Part shown: piece after piece, positions 36,109 through 44,964 of the stretch
Numbering within the stretch: position 1 is the first letter of the stretch
Layout of the letters: every line of letters starts with the position of its first letter
DNA from: Bacteroidota bacterium
Lineage (GTDB): Bacteria > Bacteroidota > Bacteroidia > JACPRZ01
Assembly (NCBI GenBank): GCA_016193485.1
Contig: JACPRZ010000063.1
Span: 1 to 64,000, forward strand
Reading direction: 5' to 3'
Length of the DNA: 64,000 nucleotides
Position numbers and translations under genes: made by a program
The notes under the pieces: generated by a model
Database searches by the model: none
The model's input: the letters and a program-made list of their open reading frames with translations, nothing else
Told to the model about the DNA's origin: nothing

Positions 36109-36663
36109 ATGTCATTACGTATCTATACCAAAACAGGCGACAAGGGCGAGACCTCCTTGCTGGGAGGTACCCGCGTGACCAAAGATCACCTCCGTATTGA
36201 AGCGTACGGCACTGTTGATGAACTCAATTCATTTACAGGGTTACTGGCCTCTGCAATAGAGAAAAACCCGGTTCGGAAAACCCTGATTGTCATTCAGGAC
36301 CGGCTCATGGTTATCGGCTCGCTCCTGGCGGCCGATCCGGCTAAACCGGGAATGAAACTCCCGCAACTTTCAGAGGATAACATCAAATACCTTGAATCCG
36401 TAATTGATCTGTTGGAAAAGAAACTGTTTCCGCTGAAATCATTTATTCTTCCGGGAGGAAATATTTCAGTATCCTTTTGCCATATTGCGAGAAGCGTCTG
36501 CCGGAGGGCGGAACGCATTGTTGTTAAACTCAGCACTGAATCAAATGTCAACCCAGATATCATTAAATACCTCAACCGCCTCTCCGATTTCTACTTTGTT
36601 CTTGCCCGCAAACTGGCAAAAGATACCGGTGCGCCTGAAATTATCTGGAAACCAGTAAGATAG
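36109..36663 (+). CDS. Cob(I)alamin adenosyltransferase, PduO type
   Basis: 184 residues. It transfers the adenosyl group from ATP to reduced cobalamin, giving the coenzyme used by, for example, methylmalonyl-CoA mutase. The N-terminal ATP-binding motif TKTGDKGETSLLGGTRVTKD and VDELNSFTG, and later LPGG...CRRAERIVVKL and NRLSDFYFVLAR, are diagnostic of the PduO/MMAB family. Length is normal. It appears to be a single gene. The product is cytoplasmic. Confidence 0.96.
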   Translation: MSLRIYTKTGDKGETSLLGGTRVTKDHLRIEAYGTVDELNSFTGLLASAIEKNPVRKTLIVIQDRLMVIGSLLAADPAKPGMKLPQLSEDNIKYLESVIDLLEKKLFPLKSFILPGGNISVSFCHIARSVCRRAERIVVKLSTESNVNPDIIKYLNRLSDFYFVLARKLAKDTGAPEIIWKPVR

Positions 36664-36721
36664 AAATACTAAAATATTTTACTAAAAAACCGGCAAAAAA
36701 AGTTCCGTATTAAAAAATTCA

Positions 36722-36729
36722 TACTTTTG
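36722..36729 (+). promoter_or_regulatory. -7 box before the DUF2795 gene
   Basis: TACTTTTG fits TAnnTTTG. It is 76 bp upstream of the ATG at 36806, giving a short leader; GGCTTTTTTAAAAAA follows it. Confidence 0.5.
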
Positions 36730-36805
36730 CGGGCTTTTTTAAAAAACCATTTTGCCGGATAACAATTTATTAAAGGTTACCGTATAACCCCTAAAAATTT
36801 TTACC

Positions 36806-37027
36806 ATGTATTGGACGCTTGAACTGGCCCAGTATCTCCAGGATGCTCCTTGGCCTGCTACAAAGGATGAATTAATTGACTATGCCATGCGTTCGGGCGC
36901 ACCTCTTGAGGTTATTGAAAACCTGCAGGAAATAGAAGATGAAGGCGATGTATATGATAACATCGAAGACATCTGGCCCGATTATCCCACCAAAGAGGAC
37001 TTCTTTTTTAATGAGGATGAATACTAA
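36806..37027 (+). CDS. DUF2795 family small acidic protein
   Basis: 73 residues, strongly acidic (many Asp and Glu in the second half). MYWTLELAQYLQDAPWPATK and AMRSGAPLEVIENLQ match the DUF2795-type protein conserved across Bacteroidota. It is cytoplasmic and its function is unknown. It has its own promoter box and converges with the TonB-domain lipoprotein gene 13 bp away. Confidence 0.85.
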   Translation: MYWTLELAQYLQDAPWPATKDELIDYAMRSGAPLEVIENLQEIEDEGDVYDNIEDIWPDYPTKEDFFFNEDEY

Positions 37028-37040
37028 AGATATATGCAGG

Positions 37041-38285
37041 TCATTTTAATGTAAACCGTACCGGTAATTTGAATTGTACTTTTTGGGGAAATCCATATTG
37101 AAGTGCTGGCGACCATCGAGGTATTAATTTTACTACTCGCAGACACTCTTCATCGCATCCCCCTCCGATTGATTTGATCACATGAATATCCTCAACCTCC
37201 CCAATTGTATTAACTACAAATGAAATAAAGACCATCCCCCAAATGCCTTGTTTTTTTGCTTCATAAGGATAACTGATATTATTAGCAAGATATTCGAGAA
37301 TATCTCGATCGCCATTCTGAAAACAGGGCATAGTTTCTACAATTTGGAATACAGGATCTTCACCTTCAAAGTGCACTTCTATGGGAGGTGAATTCATTTT
37401 TAAATCTCCATGGTCCGATTCTTTCAATAACGAACCATCTTCTTTGTAATATTTCCAAATTCCTGTTACTAACCCCTTAAAATAATTTCCTTCAGAGGAA
37501 AGATAGCCGTTTTGCCTGAAATATTTAGCGTACCCTGAAAGTTCACCCTGAATATAGGACTGTTCCGATTTTAACTTACCAGTATAAAAATATTTTTTTA
37601 CAATACCTGTACCATCCTTTAAATTTCCACAGTCCATCGGTTGACCATCCAGTGACAAACATTTTGCTATGTCCATTAGTTTTCCATTATGATACTCAAC
37701 TGAAATCTGGATTCCTCCTGTTTCGAAGTATTCAGTTGTAAGACCGTTTTCTGACCCATTTAAAAAATTCCGTTCTGTTTTTATATTTCCGCTGGAGTAA
37801 TAATATTTTTGTTTCCCGTCCTTTTTTCCTCCCGCATAATTCAATTCAGAAGCAAGGCTGCCATCTGGAAAATATCCCTTCCATGTACTATCCGGTTGTC
37901 CGTTTTTATAAAAAATTACTGATGCGATATTGCCGTCTTTGTAAAAATATTTCCACTTACCATATTTCTGATCGTTATTGAACAGACCTTCAAAGTTTAT
38001 TTTACCGTCAGGATAGTAATATTTCCATTCGCCTGCTTTTTTCCCATCATCATAGAGCCCCTGGGTTAATATTTTATCTTTATAATAATAGGTATAAGGC
38101 CCATGCATGACGGATGGGTTTGACATTTTTACATAGTAAGTTTCCTTTGCATCCTTGACCGGCAATCCTTTTTTCATAATAAGAGCCGCGGATTTAATGC
38201 CGCCAGGGCTAATAAATTTGGTACAACCGGACAGGATAGAAAGGGGGAGCCATGGCAAGAAATAAAGTATAACGGGAATTTTCAT
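37041..38285 (-). CDS. Lipoprotein with MORN-like repeats and C-terminal TonB domain
   Basis: 414 residues. The lipoprotein leader ends LSILSGC. Residues ~60-310 are tandem ~23-residue MORN/YwqK-type repeats (GEWKYYYPDGKINFEGLF, GKWKYFYKDGNIAS). Residues ~325-414 are a TonB C-terminal-type domain (YPYEAKKQGIWGMVFISFVV, then GEVEDIHVIKS). Both parts are common in Bacteroidota periplasmic lipoproteins. The TonB fold without an N-terminal membrane anchor suggests a binding role, not energy transduction. Transcribed alone. Confidence 0.88.
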   Translation of the reverse strand: MKIPVILYFLPWLPLSILSGCTKFISPGGIKSAALIMKKGLPVKDAKETYYVKMSNPSVMHGPYTYYYKDKILTQGLYDDGKKAGEWKYYYPDGKINFEGLFNNDQKYGKWKYFYKDGNIASVIFYKNGQPDSTWKGYFPDGSLASELNYAGGKKDGKQKYYYSSGNIKTERNFLNGSENGLTTEYFETGGIQISVEYHNGKLMDIAKCLSLDGQPMDCGNLKDGTGIVKKYFYTGKLKSEQSYIQGELSGYAKYFRQNGYLSSEGNYFKGLVTGIWKYYKEDGSLLKESDHGDLKMNSPPIEVHFEGEDPVFQIVETMPCFQNGDRDILEYLANNISYPYEAKKQGIWGMVFISFVVNTIGEVEDIHVIKSIGGGCDEECLRVVKLIPRWSPALQYGFPQKVQFKLPVRFTLK

Positions 38286-38328
38286 GATTGTTACACTGAA
38301 AATGGGATAAATTTATACATATTATTAT

Positions 38329-38402
38329 AGTTGGCAGTTGGCAAAGAGCAGTTGGCAATCAAGAGCGTTTTTTTGCCAACTGTCAACTGCCAATTGCCAA
38401 CT
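38329..38402. repeat. Inverted repeat of TTGGCAGTTGGCA words
   Basis: The arms AGTTGGCAGTTGGCAAAGAG and TGTCAACTGCCAATTGCCAA pair around a spacer with a run of Ts. It belongs to the dispersed word-palindrome type. Confidence 0.7.
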
Positions 38403-38528
38403 TCTGAATTGGAGTAATTTACACCGTTTAATGTATAAAAGCCGGGTACTCTCTTAGTACATCCATATCCGGCATAACCGCAAAGATGATAAATTCAGAA
38501 GAAAAGTGATTCCGGAAAAACACATGAT

Positions 38529-38891
38529 TCACTGCTTCACAAACGGCACATTTCCCGATCCTATTTCAGAAGTGTAAATAAGATTGTATAATCCCGGAGG
38601 AAAAGTCGCTATGCTGTAATGGGCATTGCCGGGATGGGAAATTTTTCCTGCAACCACCGTTAGAAACACCTGCCCGGAGTTATCGTATATCATTATTTCA
38701 GTCAAACCTAAATTGCCGTTGTTAAAATGAACAATCAGTTCATTATGCACCGGGTTGGGTGCAACGGTAATTGCGGAAGAATTGTTAAAGGCGTTCTGGT
38801 TGGCATTTGCGTTTTGCCCTGCCGCACCGCTGTATCCAGCGACAGTCACCACTGCCGCTATCAGGATTACTATCGCGTAATTTGTTTTCAT
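38529..38891 (-). CDS. Small exported protein consisting mainly of a T9SS-type C-terminal domain
   Basis: 120 residues from MKTNYAIV (38891); an upstream ATG at 38909 is also open. A signal peptide (residues 1-25, ends SGAAGQ) is followed by a short Asn-rich linker. It then has VAPNPVHNELIVHFNNG and MIYDNSGQVFL...FPPGLYNLIY, the pattern of a type A sorting domain. The end is slightly atypical. With almost no cargo domain it may be a truncated surface protein or a small secreted factor. Confidence 0.75.
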   Translation of the reverse strand: MKTNYAIVILIAAVVTVAGYSGAAGQNANANQNAFNNSSAITVAPNPVHNELIVHFNNGNLGLTEIMIYDNSGQVFLTVVAGKISHPGNAHYSIATFPPGLYNLIYTSEIGSGNVPFVKQ

Positions 38892-39139
38892 GGTAGAAGG
38901 GTTTATCATTATTACAGTTTTCTTTTTTCACCCATTGATACGCATAATAGTACTTGATTGTTGTATTGCGGCTGTAAGAAGGTTAACAGTAAACCTGTAC
39001 GACTTCACCCCTTTGTCATGTAGGAATTTGTCTTACAAAAAATCCTTTTTGCTGCGCGGGAGTTCCCGTTATTCCTTCACCCTTTCCTTCGCCTTATCCT
39101 TTTATGCCTAATTTTACTGCAATTTTGTCATTCATTCCT

Positions 39140-39286
39140 ATGGTCCTGAACCGGAACTTTCTTTTCCTGCACCTTCTGATATTCTTTTTTATTTCCGGAG
39201 AATTGTTTTCTCAAAAGACGGCCAGGTTTTTTCAATATGCCAGGATGATCGCGGAGTACTTTACTTTGGAAATGTCCCCGGAATAA
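39140..39286 (+). pseudogene. Signal-peptide fragment cut off from the propeller-SpoIIE gene by a frameshift
   Basis: From the ATG at 39140 the frame reads MVLNRNFLFLHLLIFFFISG then ELFSQK, a clear signal peptide, and soon after meets a stop (39286). The -1/+1 shifted frame from about 39215 continues DGQVFSICQDDRGVLYFGNV into the downstream propeller. One extra base in the CAAAAG run near 39210-39216 would join them. This is either a real frameshift or a sequencing error. Confidence 0.75.
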
Positions 39287-39342
39287 CTGAATATGACGGA
39301 GAAACATGGCGATACATCTACATTACGCAACGGTATGTCACG

Positions 39343-42300
39343 GTGCGTTCGCTTGCTAAAGGAAATGACGGAAGGATTTATGCCGGCACTGAAGGGGATT
39401 TCGGTTATCTGGCTCCCGATTCGGCAGGAATGATGAAATACCATTCGCTTGGGTCAGTATTAGATGAAAAAGAGAAAAATTTCACCGAAATTTGGACCAT
39501 AAATATTTCGGGAGATACCATTTATTTCTGCAGTAATGAAAAAATATTCGTTTACGATTGCACTACCGGCAATATTTCTTTCATCCGCCCTGAAACTTCC
39601 TTTACGCTCGTTTTTATGATCCGGAATTCCCTCTTTACAATTCAGAAAAATGTGGGATTGACCGAAATTATCAACACCAGGAAACAGATCATCCGTAGTA
39701 CCGACAGTTTAGAAAATATTTCCGGTGCATTTGATTTCGGAATTGATTCGGTATTGCTGCTGATTGAGAATAAACTTTTTCTGTATGCTGCCGATCGCCT
39801 TATTCTTTTCAAAAACGAAGCGGAACAATTTCTGGTTGAGAATATAGCTTACCGCGGAATAAAGCTTCCGGGGCCGGTTTTTTCTTTCAACACAATAAAT
39901 AAAGGAGTCATCACTATTAATAAAAAGGGGAAGATTTTGTCTGTGTTCAATAAGAATATCGGCTTAAATTCCGAAACCATGCTTTCCCAGTACTTGGATA
40001 AGGATGGCAATCTGTGGATTGGAACCGAAAACGGGATCTCAAAAATTGAAACCGGCAATCCGATAACAGAATTTGATGAAAGAAACGGACTCATGAATAC
40101 AGTCAATACCATTTTCAACTTCCGCGGGGTGATTTATGCGGGAACCTCCAACGGAGTGTATTGCCTGAACAAAGGGTTACCGGGAGAGCCGGACAGGTTT
40201 TATCAACTCGATAAAATCAAATGGCAGGTGTTTGATATGATTTCTTACCGGAATAAACTTATTGCCGCCACGGGAGATGGATTATATGTAATTGACGGGC
40301 TTATTCCACACGCAATTCACCCTGGCGTTGACCTGGCATTCGCCTGCCTTACCGCTTCGGGAAAATATCCGGGAATTATTTATGCCGGTGGATTTCATTA
40401 CTGTTATATTTTTGAATTCACCGGAAACGAATGGCGCAATAAAGGACAACTGGACGGAATTACCGAAGACATTCACACTATTGCCGAAACTGCCGGAGGC
40501 GATCTGTGGCTCGGTACTTATTCGGAGGGAGTGATAAAAGCAGATATGTCCGCTGGATTTTCACTTAATTCCCCCGTTAAAAAATTTTCCGAAAAAAATG
40601 GATTGCCGGAAGGATGGGTCCAGGTGATCAAAATGGATGAAAAGATTTTTTTCGGAACCGCTGCCGGCTTATTTAGGTACAACCCGGTTTCAGATTCGTT
40701 TTATCCTGACAGCAGTTTATCGCCTTTGCTCTCTGATGGAAGCCATGATGTGGTGGATCTGATCAGGAGGGATTCAGATATTTTTATCCTCACCCGAGGC
40801 AATCTTGCCATTATTCAACCCGGCAAGGAGGGGAAAAATATTTTCAACCAAAAACCATTCCTTCGAAACGAAAAAGAGGAATTTTTCGGGATCGCTGCCG
40901 ATACTGCCGGTAATGTATGGGCAGGCGGACCGATGGGAATAATTTGTTTTAATAATGCTGTTGAAAAAAATTTCAACAAAACCTTTACCACTCTTATCCG
41001 ACTTGCAGTTGCCGGTAAAGACACATTGTTTTATGGCGCTTTTGCCGGTGAAAACTTTTGTCTGTCCGAAGCACAACCCGTATGGCTTGTTAAGGCAATA
41101 CCGTACCAACACAACAACCTTTATTTTGAATTTTCAGCGACTGCCTATGAAGATGAATCGGCAAATAAATACGTTTATTACCTTGACGGTTTTGATAATG
41201 AATGGTCATCACCGTCAACGGACAACAAAAAGCAATACACCAATCTGCCGGAAGGTGATTATAGGTTCCGGGTAAAAGGAATAGATAAATATGGCAATAA
41301 AGGAAAAGAGGCGCTGTTTGCATTTTCTGTAATGCCTCCCTGGTACCGGACATTACTGGCTTATGCCGGATATGTGTTATTGTTGATATTCACGATTTAT
41401 GGAGCGGTGCAGATAAGCATTATGCGCCTCAGAGCGGCAAAAAACCGCCTTGAAAATATTGTCCGGGAAAGGACTGCTGAAATAGTTCAGAAAAACATTC
41501 AACTTGAAAAACTCTCCATCGTTGCCCGCGAAACCGATAACGGTGTTCTGATTGCCGGTCCCAGCGGCAATATTGAATGGGTCAACGAAGGATTTATCCG
41601 CATGCATGGTTTTACGCTGGATGAATTTAAATCAAAAAGGGGGGATAATCTCATCAGCGCAAGCGCAAATCCGGAAATTCCCCGCGTTATTGAAGAGAGT
41701 ATCAGGAGTAAAAAATCGGTCATATATGAGTCCGTCAATACTTCAAAGAGCGGAAGGGATTTCTGGGTCCAGTCAACGCTTACACCCATCCTTGACGATA
41801 ATGGTTCGGTAAAAAAACTCGTGATTATTGATTCCGATATCACGGCAAGAAAAAAGCAGGAAGAGATAATTTCACAGCAGAACCGGGAAATTCTCGACAG
41901 CATTGAATATGCAAGTTATATCCAGCGGTCGATGTTGCCTTCCGAGGAGGAATTCAGGATGATATTTCCCGAAGCATTTATCATATTTAAACCAAAGGAT
42001 ATCGTGAGCGGGGATTTTTATTGGGTAGCACAGCCCCCCCAACCCCCCGAAGGGGGGATTATCCAACACACAGACGATGTTTATGGATACCAAACTGCTG
42101 ACCCTTTTTTGTATGGCCAGTTAAAAGATTTTGTGAAGGAACATCGGAGTGTCCCAACAGAAGCAGAAAAAATATTTTGGGAATTAATAAGAGGGAAAAG
42201 ATTAGATGGGTATAAATTCAGAAGACAGCATATTATTGGATATTATATTGCCGATTTTGTTTGTTTGCAACAAAAACTTGTAGTTGAGATTGACGGCTTA

Positions 42301-43152
42301 ATCCATGAATTGCCTGAACATAAAACAAGCGATGAAGAACGCACGCGTTATTTGAATAAAAAAGGGTTCTCTGTTATTCGATTTACAAATAATGAAATTA
42401 TCGGCAATCCGGATGGAGTAATTGAAAAAGTTTTGTATCAACTCAAGTTGTGTCCTTCACAGAACCCCCCTTCGGGGGGCAGGGGGGCTGTTCTCCTCTG
42501 CATAGCCGATTGTACCGGCCACGGTGTACCGGGCGCTTTTATGTCCATGCTTTGCACGGCTCTGTTAAATGAAGCGGTAAACGATAAAGATATTAAATCG
42601 CCTGAGGCAATATTCGAAGAAGTTCGCAATGGAATCATATCAGCATTGAAACAGCGCGGGCAGAAAGGCGATACAGCGGACGGCATGGATGCCGTACTGA
42701 TAAATGTTCAGTACGGTTCCGGTGAAGAAAAAAAAACCGGACTGCACACCGGATCCGGTAATGTTTTTTGCCGTATTGCCTGTGCCAACAATCCATTATA
42801 TATCGTAAAAAATCCTGCCGGCAATACTGATAAATCAGGAAAAAAATTGATCACCGTCAAAGGAGACCGTTTCCCGGTAGGAATTTATCCTGGAGAACTG
42901 AAACCCTTCACCCTTAAAACTGTTTCACTTCAGAGAAACGATATGGTTTACCTCCTTTCCGATGGTTTTCCTGACCAGTTGGGGGGGGTAAAGGGAAGAA
43001 AGTTCCAATCCTCCCACCTTGAAGAATTATTGTTGTCAATGGCTGGGAAACCGATCCCGGTGCAGCAGGAAATACTTCTGAAAACCCTGGAGGAATGGAA
43101 AGGCAGGGAAGAGCAGACGGACGATGTAACTGTAATAGGAATTAGAATTTAA
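39343..43152 (+). CDS. Two-component-propeller / PAS / SpoIIE phosphatase, interrupted by a DUF559 domain
   Basis: 1269 residues from GTG at 39343; coding similarity extends upstream to about 39215 across a frameshift. Residues ~1-560 are Reg_prop beta-propeller blades (DLWLGTYSEGV, GVYCLNKG). Next come a Y_Y_Y domain (~590-660), one membrane helix (~670-695), a coiled coil, a PAS domain (~725-840) and a SpoIIE/PP2C phosphatase. Its metal Asp residues are Asp891 (SGDFYW), Asp1056 (IADCTGHG), SDGFPDQLGG and the C-terminal DDVTVIG. Residues 898-1049 are an inserted DUF559 nuclease domain placed in a loop between phosphatase strands. The native role would be ligand sensing outside and dephosphorylation of an anti-anti-sigma partner inside. 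Confidence 0.88.
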   Translation: MRSLAKGNDGRIYAGTEGDFGYLAPDSAGMMKYHSLGSVLDEKEKNFTEIWTINISGDTIYFCSNEKIFVYDCTTGNISFIRPETSFTLVFMIRNSLFTIQKNVGLTEIINTRKQIIRSTDSLENISGAFDFGIDSVLLLIENKLFLYAADRLILFKNEAEQFLVENIAYRGIKLPGPVFSFNTINKGVITINKKGKILSVFNKNIGLNSETMLSQYLDKDGNLWIGTENGISKIETGNPITEFDERNGLMNTVNTIFNFRGVIYAGTSNGVYCLNKGLPGEPDRFYQLDKIKWQVFDMISYRNKLIAATGDGLYVIDGLIPHAIHPGVDLAFACLTASGKYPGIIYAGGFHYCYIFEFTGNEWRNKGQLDGITEDIHTIAETAGGDLWLGTYSEGVIKADMSAGFSLNSPVKKFSEKNGLPEGWVQVIKMDEKIFFGTAAGLFRYNPVSDSFYPDSSLSPLLSDGSHDVVDLIRRDSDIFILTRGNLAIIQPGKEGKNIFNQKPFLRNEKEEFFGIAADTAGNVWAGGPMGIICFNNAVEKNFNKTFTTLIRLAVAGKDTLFYGAFAGENFCLSEAQPVWLVKAIPYQHNNLYFEFSATAYEDESANKYVYYLDGFDNEWSSPSTDNKKQYTNLPEGDYRFRVKGIDKYGNKGKEALFAFSVMPPWYRTLLAYAGYVLLLIFTIYGAVQISIMRLRAAKNRLENIVRERTAEIVQKNIQLEKLSIVARETDNGVLIAGPSGNIEWVNEGFIRMHGFTLDEFKSKRGDNLISASANPEIPRVIEESIRSKKSVIYESVNTSKSGRDFWVQSTLTPILDDNGSVKKLVIIDSDITARKKQEEIISQQNREILDSIEYASYIQRSMLPSEEEFRMIFPEAFIIFKPKDIVSGDFYWVAQPPQPPEGGIIQHTDDVYGYQTADPFLYGQLKDFVKEHRSVPTEAEKIFWELIRGKRLDGYKFRRQHIIGYYIADFVCLQQKLVVEIDGLIHELPEHKTSDEERTRYLNKKGFSVIRFTNNEIIGNPDGVIEKVLYQLKLCPSQNPPSGGRGAVLLCIADCTGHGVPGAFMSMLCTALLNEAVNDKDIKSPEAIFEEVRNGIISALKQRGQKGDTADGMDAVLINVQYGSGEEKKTGLHTGSGNVFCRIACANNPLYIVKNPAGNTDKSGKKLITVKGDRFPVGIYPGELKPFTLKTVSLQRNDMVYLLSDGFPDQLGGVKGRKFQSSHLEELLLSMAGKPIPVQQEILLKTLEEWKGREEQTDDVTVIGIRI
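42032..42489 (+). mobile_element. DUF559 nuclease element inserted in frame in a SpoIIE gene
   Basis: The inverted termini are AGCCCCCCCAACCCCCCGAA then GGGGGG on the left, and the near-complement ending GGGGGGCAGGGGGGCT on the right. Between them is a complete DUF559 (Vsr/restriction-endonuclease-like) domain: LYGQLKDFVKEHRSVPTEAE, then FRRQHIIGYYIADFVC, LVVEIDGLIHE and GFSVIRFTNNEI. The catalytic-type residues Asp971, Glu982 and Asp984 (numbering of the fused protein) are intact. The 456 bp from 42034 to 42489 equal 152 codons with no stop, so the host gene stays open through the insert. Free-standing DUF559 genes with the same sequence features are common in Bacteroidota. Confidence 0.85.
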
Positions 43153-43158
43153 CGAATC

Positions 43159-44964
43159 ATGACCGGCTTACGCAATTATATCCGTCATACCAATCAATAT
43201 ATCTCCGCTGAAATTGAGAAATTTCTCATCTGGCGCAAACAGCATATCAGCGACCGGACATTTATAATTATTGTCAGCATCATCATTGGTATTGCTTCCG
43301 GGCTTGCCGCTGCAGTGCTGAAAAGTTTTGTTGGGTACATTGACCATTTCCTTAACCGCGGATTTCAGTGGGAATACCGCGACTACCTCTTTTTCATTTT
43401 TCCTGCTGTTGGAATCCTGTTAACGGTATTGTATGTGCAACGACTCCAGGGGGGGAAACTGGGACGGGGGATAAGCAATATTCTTTATACCATCGTTCGG
43501 AAAAATTCCAATGTTGAAAAAGATAAGGTTTATTCGCACATCATAACAAGCGGACTGACCATCGGCTTTGGCGGGTCTGCCGGACTTGAAGCGCCAATTG
43601 TCACAACCGGTTCGGCAATCGGTTCCAACATTGCGCGAAAACTGAAATTCGATTACCAGGATAAAACCGCCCTTCTTGCTGCCGGGGCGGCTGGCGGAAT
43701 CTCCGCTATTTTCAACAGCCCCATTGCCGGTGTGCTTTTTGCCGTTGAGGTCCTGCTCCGCGAATTTTCTATCCCGGTAATAATCCCGCTGCTGATTGCA
43801 TCGGCTTCTGCTTCCATTGTTTCAAGGATTCTTTACAGCGAGCAATTATTTTATCTCATCACAAGCGATTGGAAGATGGAAGCCCTGCCGTGGTATGTAT
43901 TGCTGGGTATTATTGCCGGACTTCTTTCTGTCTATGTCATCCGCATGTCGCTCAGGGTAGAGAAGATGTTCATGCCAAAAGGCAGGGTTTACCTGAAAGC
44001 CATTGCCGGGGGTCTTATTCTCGGGACATTTATTTTTTTTCTACCCCCCCTGTACGGTGAGGGATATTCCACCGTTGAATCGCTGCTGAAAAACCACTAC
44101 CGCGAACTTTCAGATCGCAGTTTATATACGGAATTCCGGAATAATGCATGGTTTAACCTGGTGTTTGCAGCCGTGATCGTACTGGTAAAGGTTTTCGCAA
44201 CATCCGTAACTGTCGGAGCCGGTGGTAACGGAGGTATTTTCGCTCCTTCCCTGTTTATGGGAGCGCTCACCGGTTATGTTTTTTCCCATTCCCTTAAACT
44301 GGCCGGTATTACGGATCTGAATGAGGCGAATTTTATTGTTGCCGGAATGGCAGGCGCACTGAGCGGAATACTCCATGCCCCGCTCACAGCCATTTTCCTT
44401 ATTGCTGAAATTACGGGGGGGTATCTTCTCTTTGTTCCACTCATGATTGTTTCAGCGGGATCCTATTTTATTTCACGCTATTTTGAACCCTGGTCCATTT
44501 ATACAAAGCAACTTGCCGGTAAGGGCCGTCTGCTTGCCGATAAAGACAAATACATACTTTCATCTATCACAGTACGGGATATTCTTGAAAAGGACTTCAT
44601 GCCGCTTTCCCCGGAAAATAAACTCGGAGAACTTGTTGAAAAATTTTCATCGTCAGGGAAAAATATTTTTCCTGTCCTTAGTCCGGACGGAAAACTGGAG
44701 GGGGTCATTGTTGCCGATAATATCCGTGCCGTCCTGTTCAATCAGAACCTTTATGCTGAAACCACCGTGCGCGATCTTATGACGCAGCCGCCCACAATAC
44801 TTGATATTCATTCCACCATGCTTGCCGCCATGAAAAAAATGGATGACGAAGATGTCTGGTACCTGCCGGTTTCACAAAATGGGATCTTTGCGGGCTTTGT
44901 TTCAAAGTCATCGCTTTTTACACTCTACAGGAAAGCGTTGAAAAAGGAGAGGGGAGAGGTGTAA
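43159..44964 (+). CDS. ClC-family chloride channel/antiporter with CBS domains
   Basis: 601 residues. About ten or more membrane helices form the ClC core with the pore motifs GFGGSAGLEAPIVTTG, SPIAGVLFAVEV and GAGGNGGIFAPSLFMGALTG. The Glu in GLEAP takes the place of the usual gating Glu. Two C-terminal CBS domains (~460-590) usually bind nucleotides and regulate transport. It starts 6 bp after the phosphatase gene, so the two are likely co-transcribed, though no functional link is evident. Several runs of seven G or C occur in its sequence. Confidence 0.95.
   Translation: MTGLRNYIRHTNQYISAEIEKFLIWRKQHISDRTFIIIVSIIIGIASGLAAAVLKSFVGYIDHFLNRGFQWEYRDYLFFIFPAVGILLTVLYVQRLQGGKLGRGISNILYTIVRKNSNVEKDKVYSHIITSGLTIGFGGSAGLEAPIVTTGSAIGSNIARKLKFDYQDKTALLAAGAAGGISAIFNSPIAGVLFAVEVLLREFSIPVIIPLLIASASASIVSRILYSEQLFYLITSDWKMEALPWYVLLGIIAGLLSVYVIRMSLRVEKMFMPKGRVYLKAIAGGLILGTFIFFLPPLYGEGYSTVESLLKNHYRELSDRSLYTEFRNNAWFNLVFAAVIVLVKVFATSVTVGAGGNGGIFAPSLFMGALTGYVFSHSLKLAGITDLNEANFIVAGMAGALSGILHAPLTAIFLIAEITGGYLLFVPLMIVSAGSYFISRYFEPWSIYTKQLAGKGRLLADKDKYILSSITVRDILEKDFMPLSPENKLGELVEKFSSSGKNIFPVLSPDGKLEGVIVADNIRAVLFNQNLYAETTVRDLMTQPPTILDIHSTMLAAMKKMDDEDVWYLPVSQNGIFAGFVSKSSLFTLYRKALKKERGEV

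Noticed and set aside
42032-42489. Intein
   Set aside because: No intein splice-junction residues (Cys/Ser start, His-Asn end) are visible at the borders; a plain in-frame insertion is the better reading.
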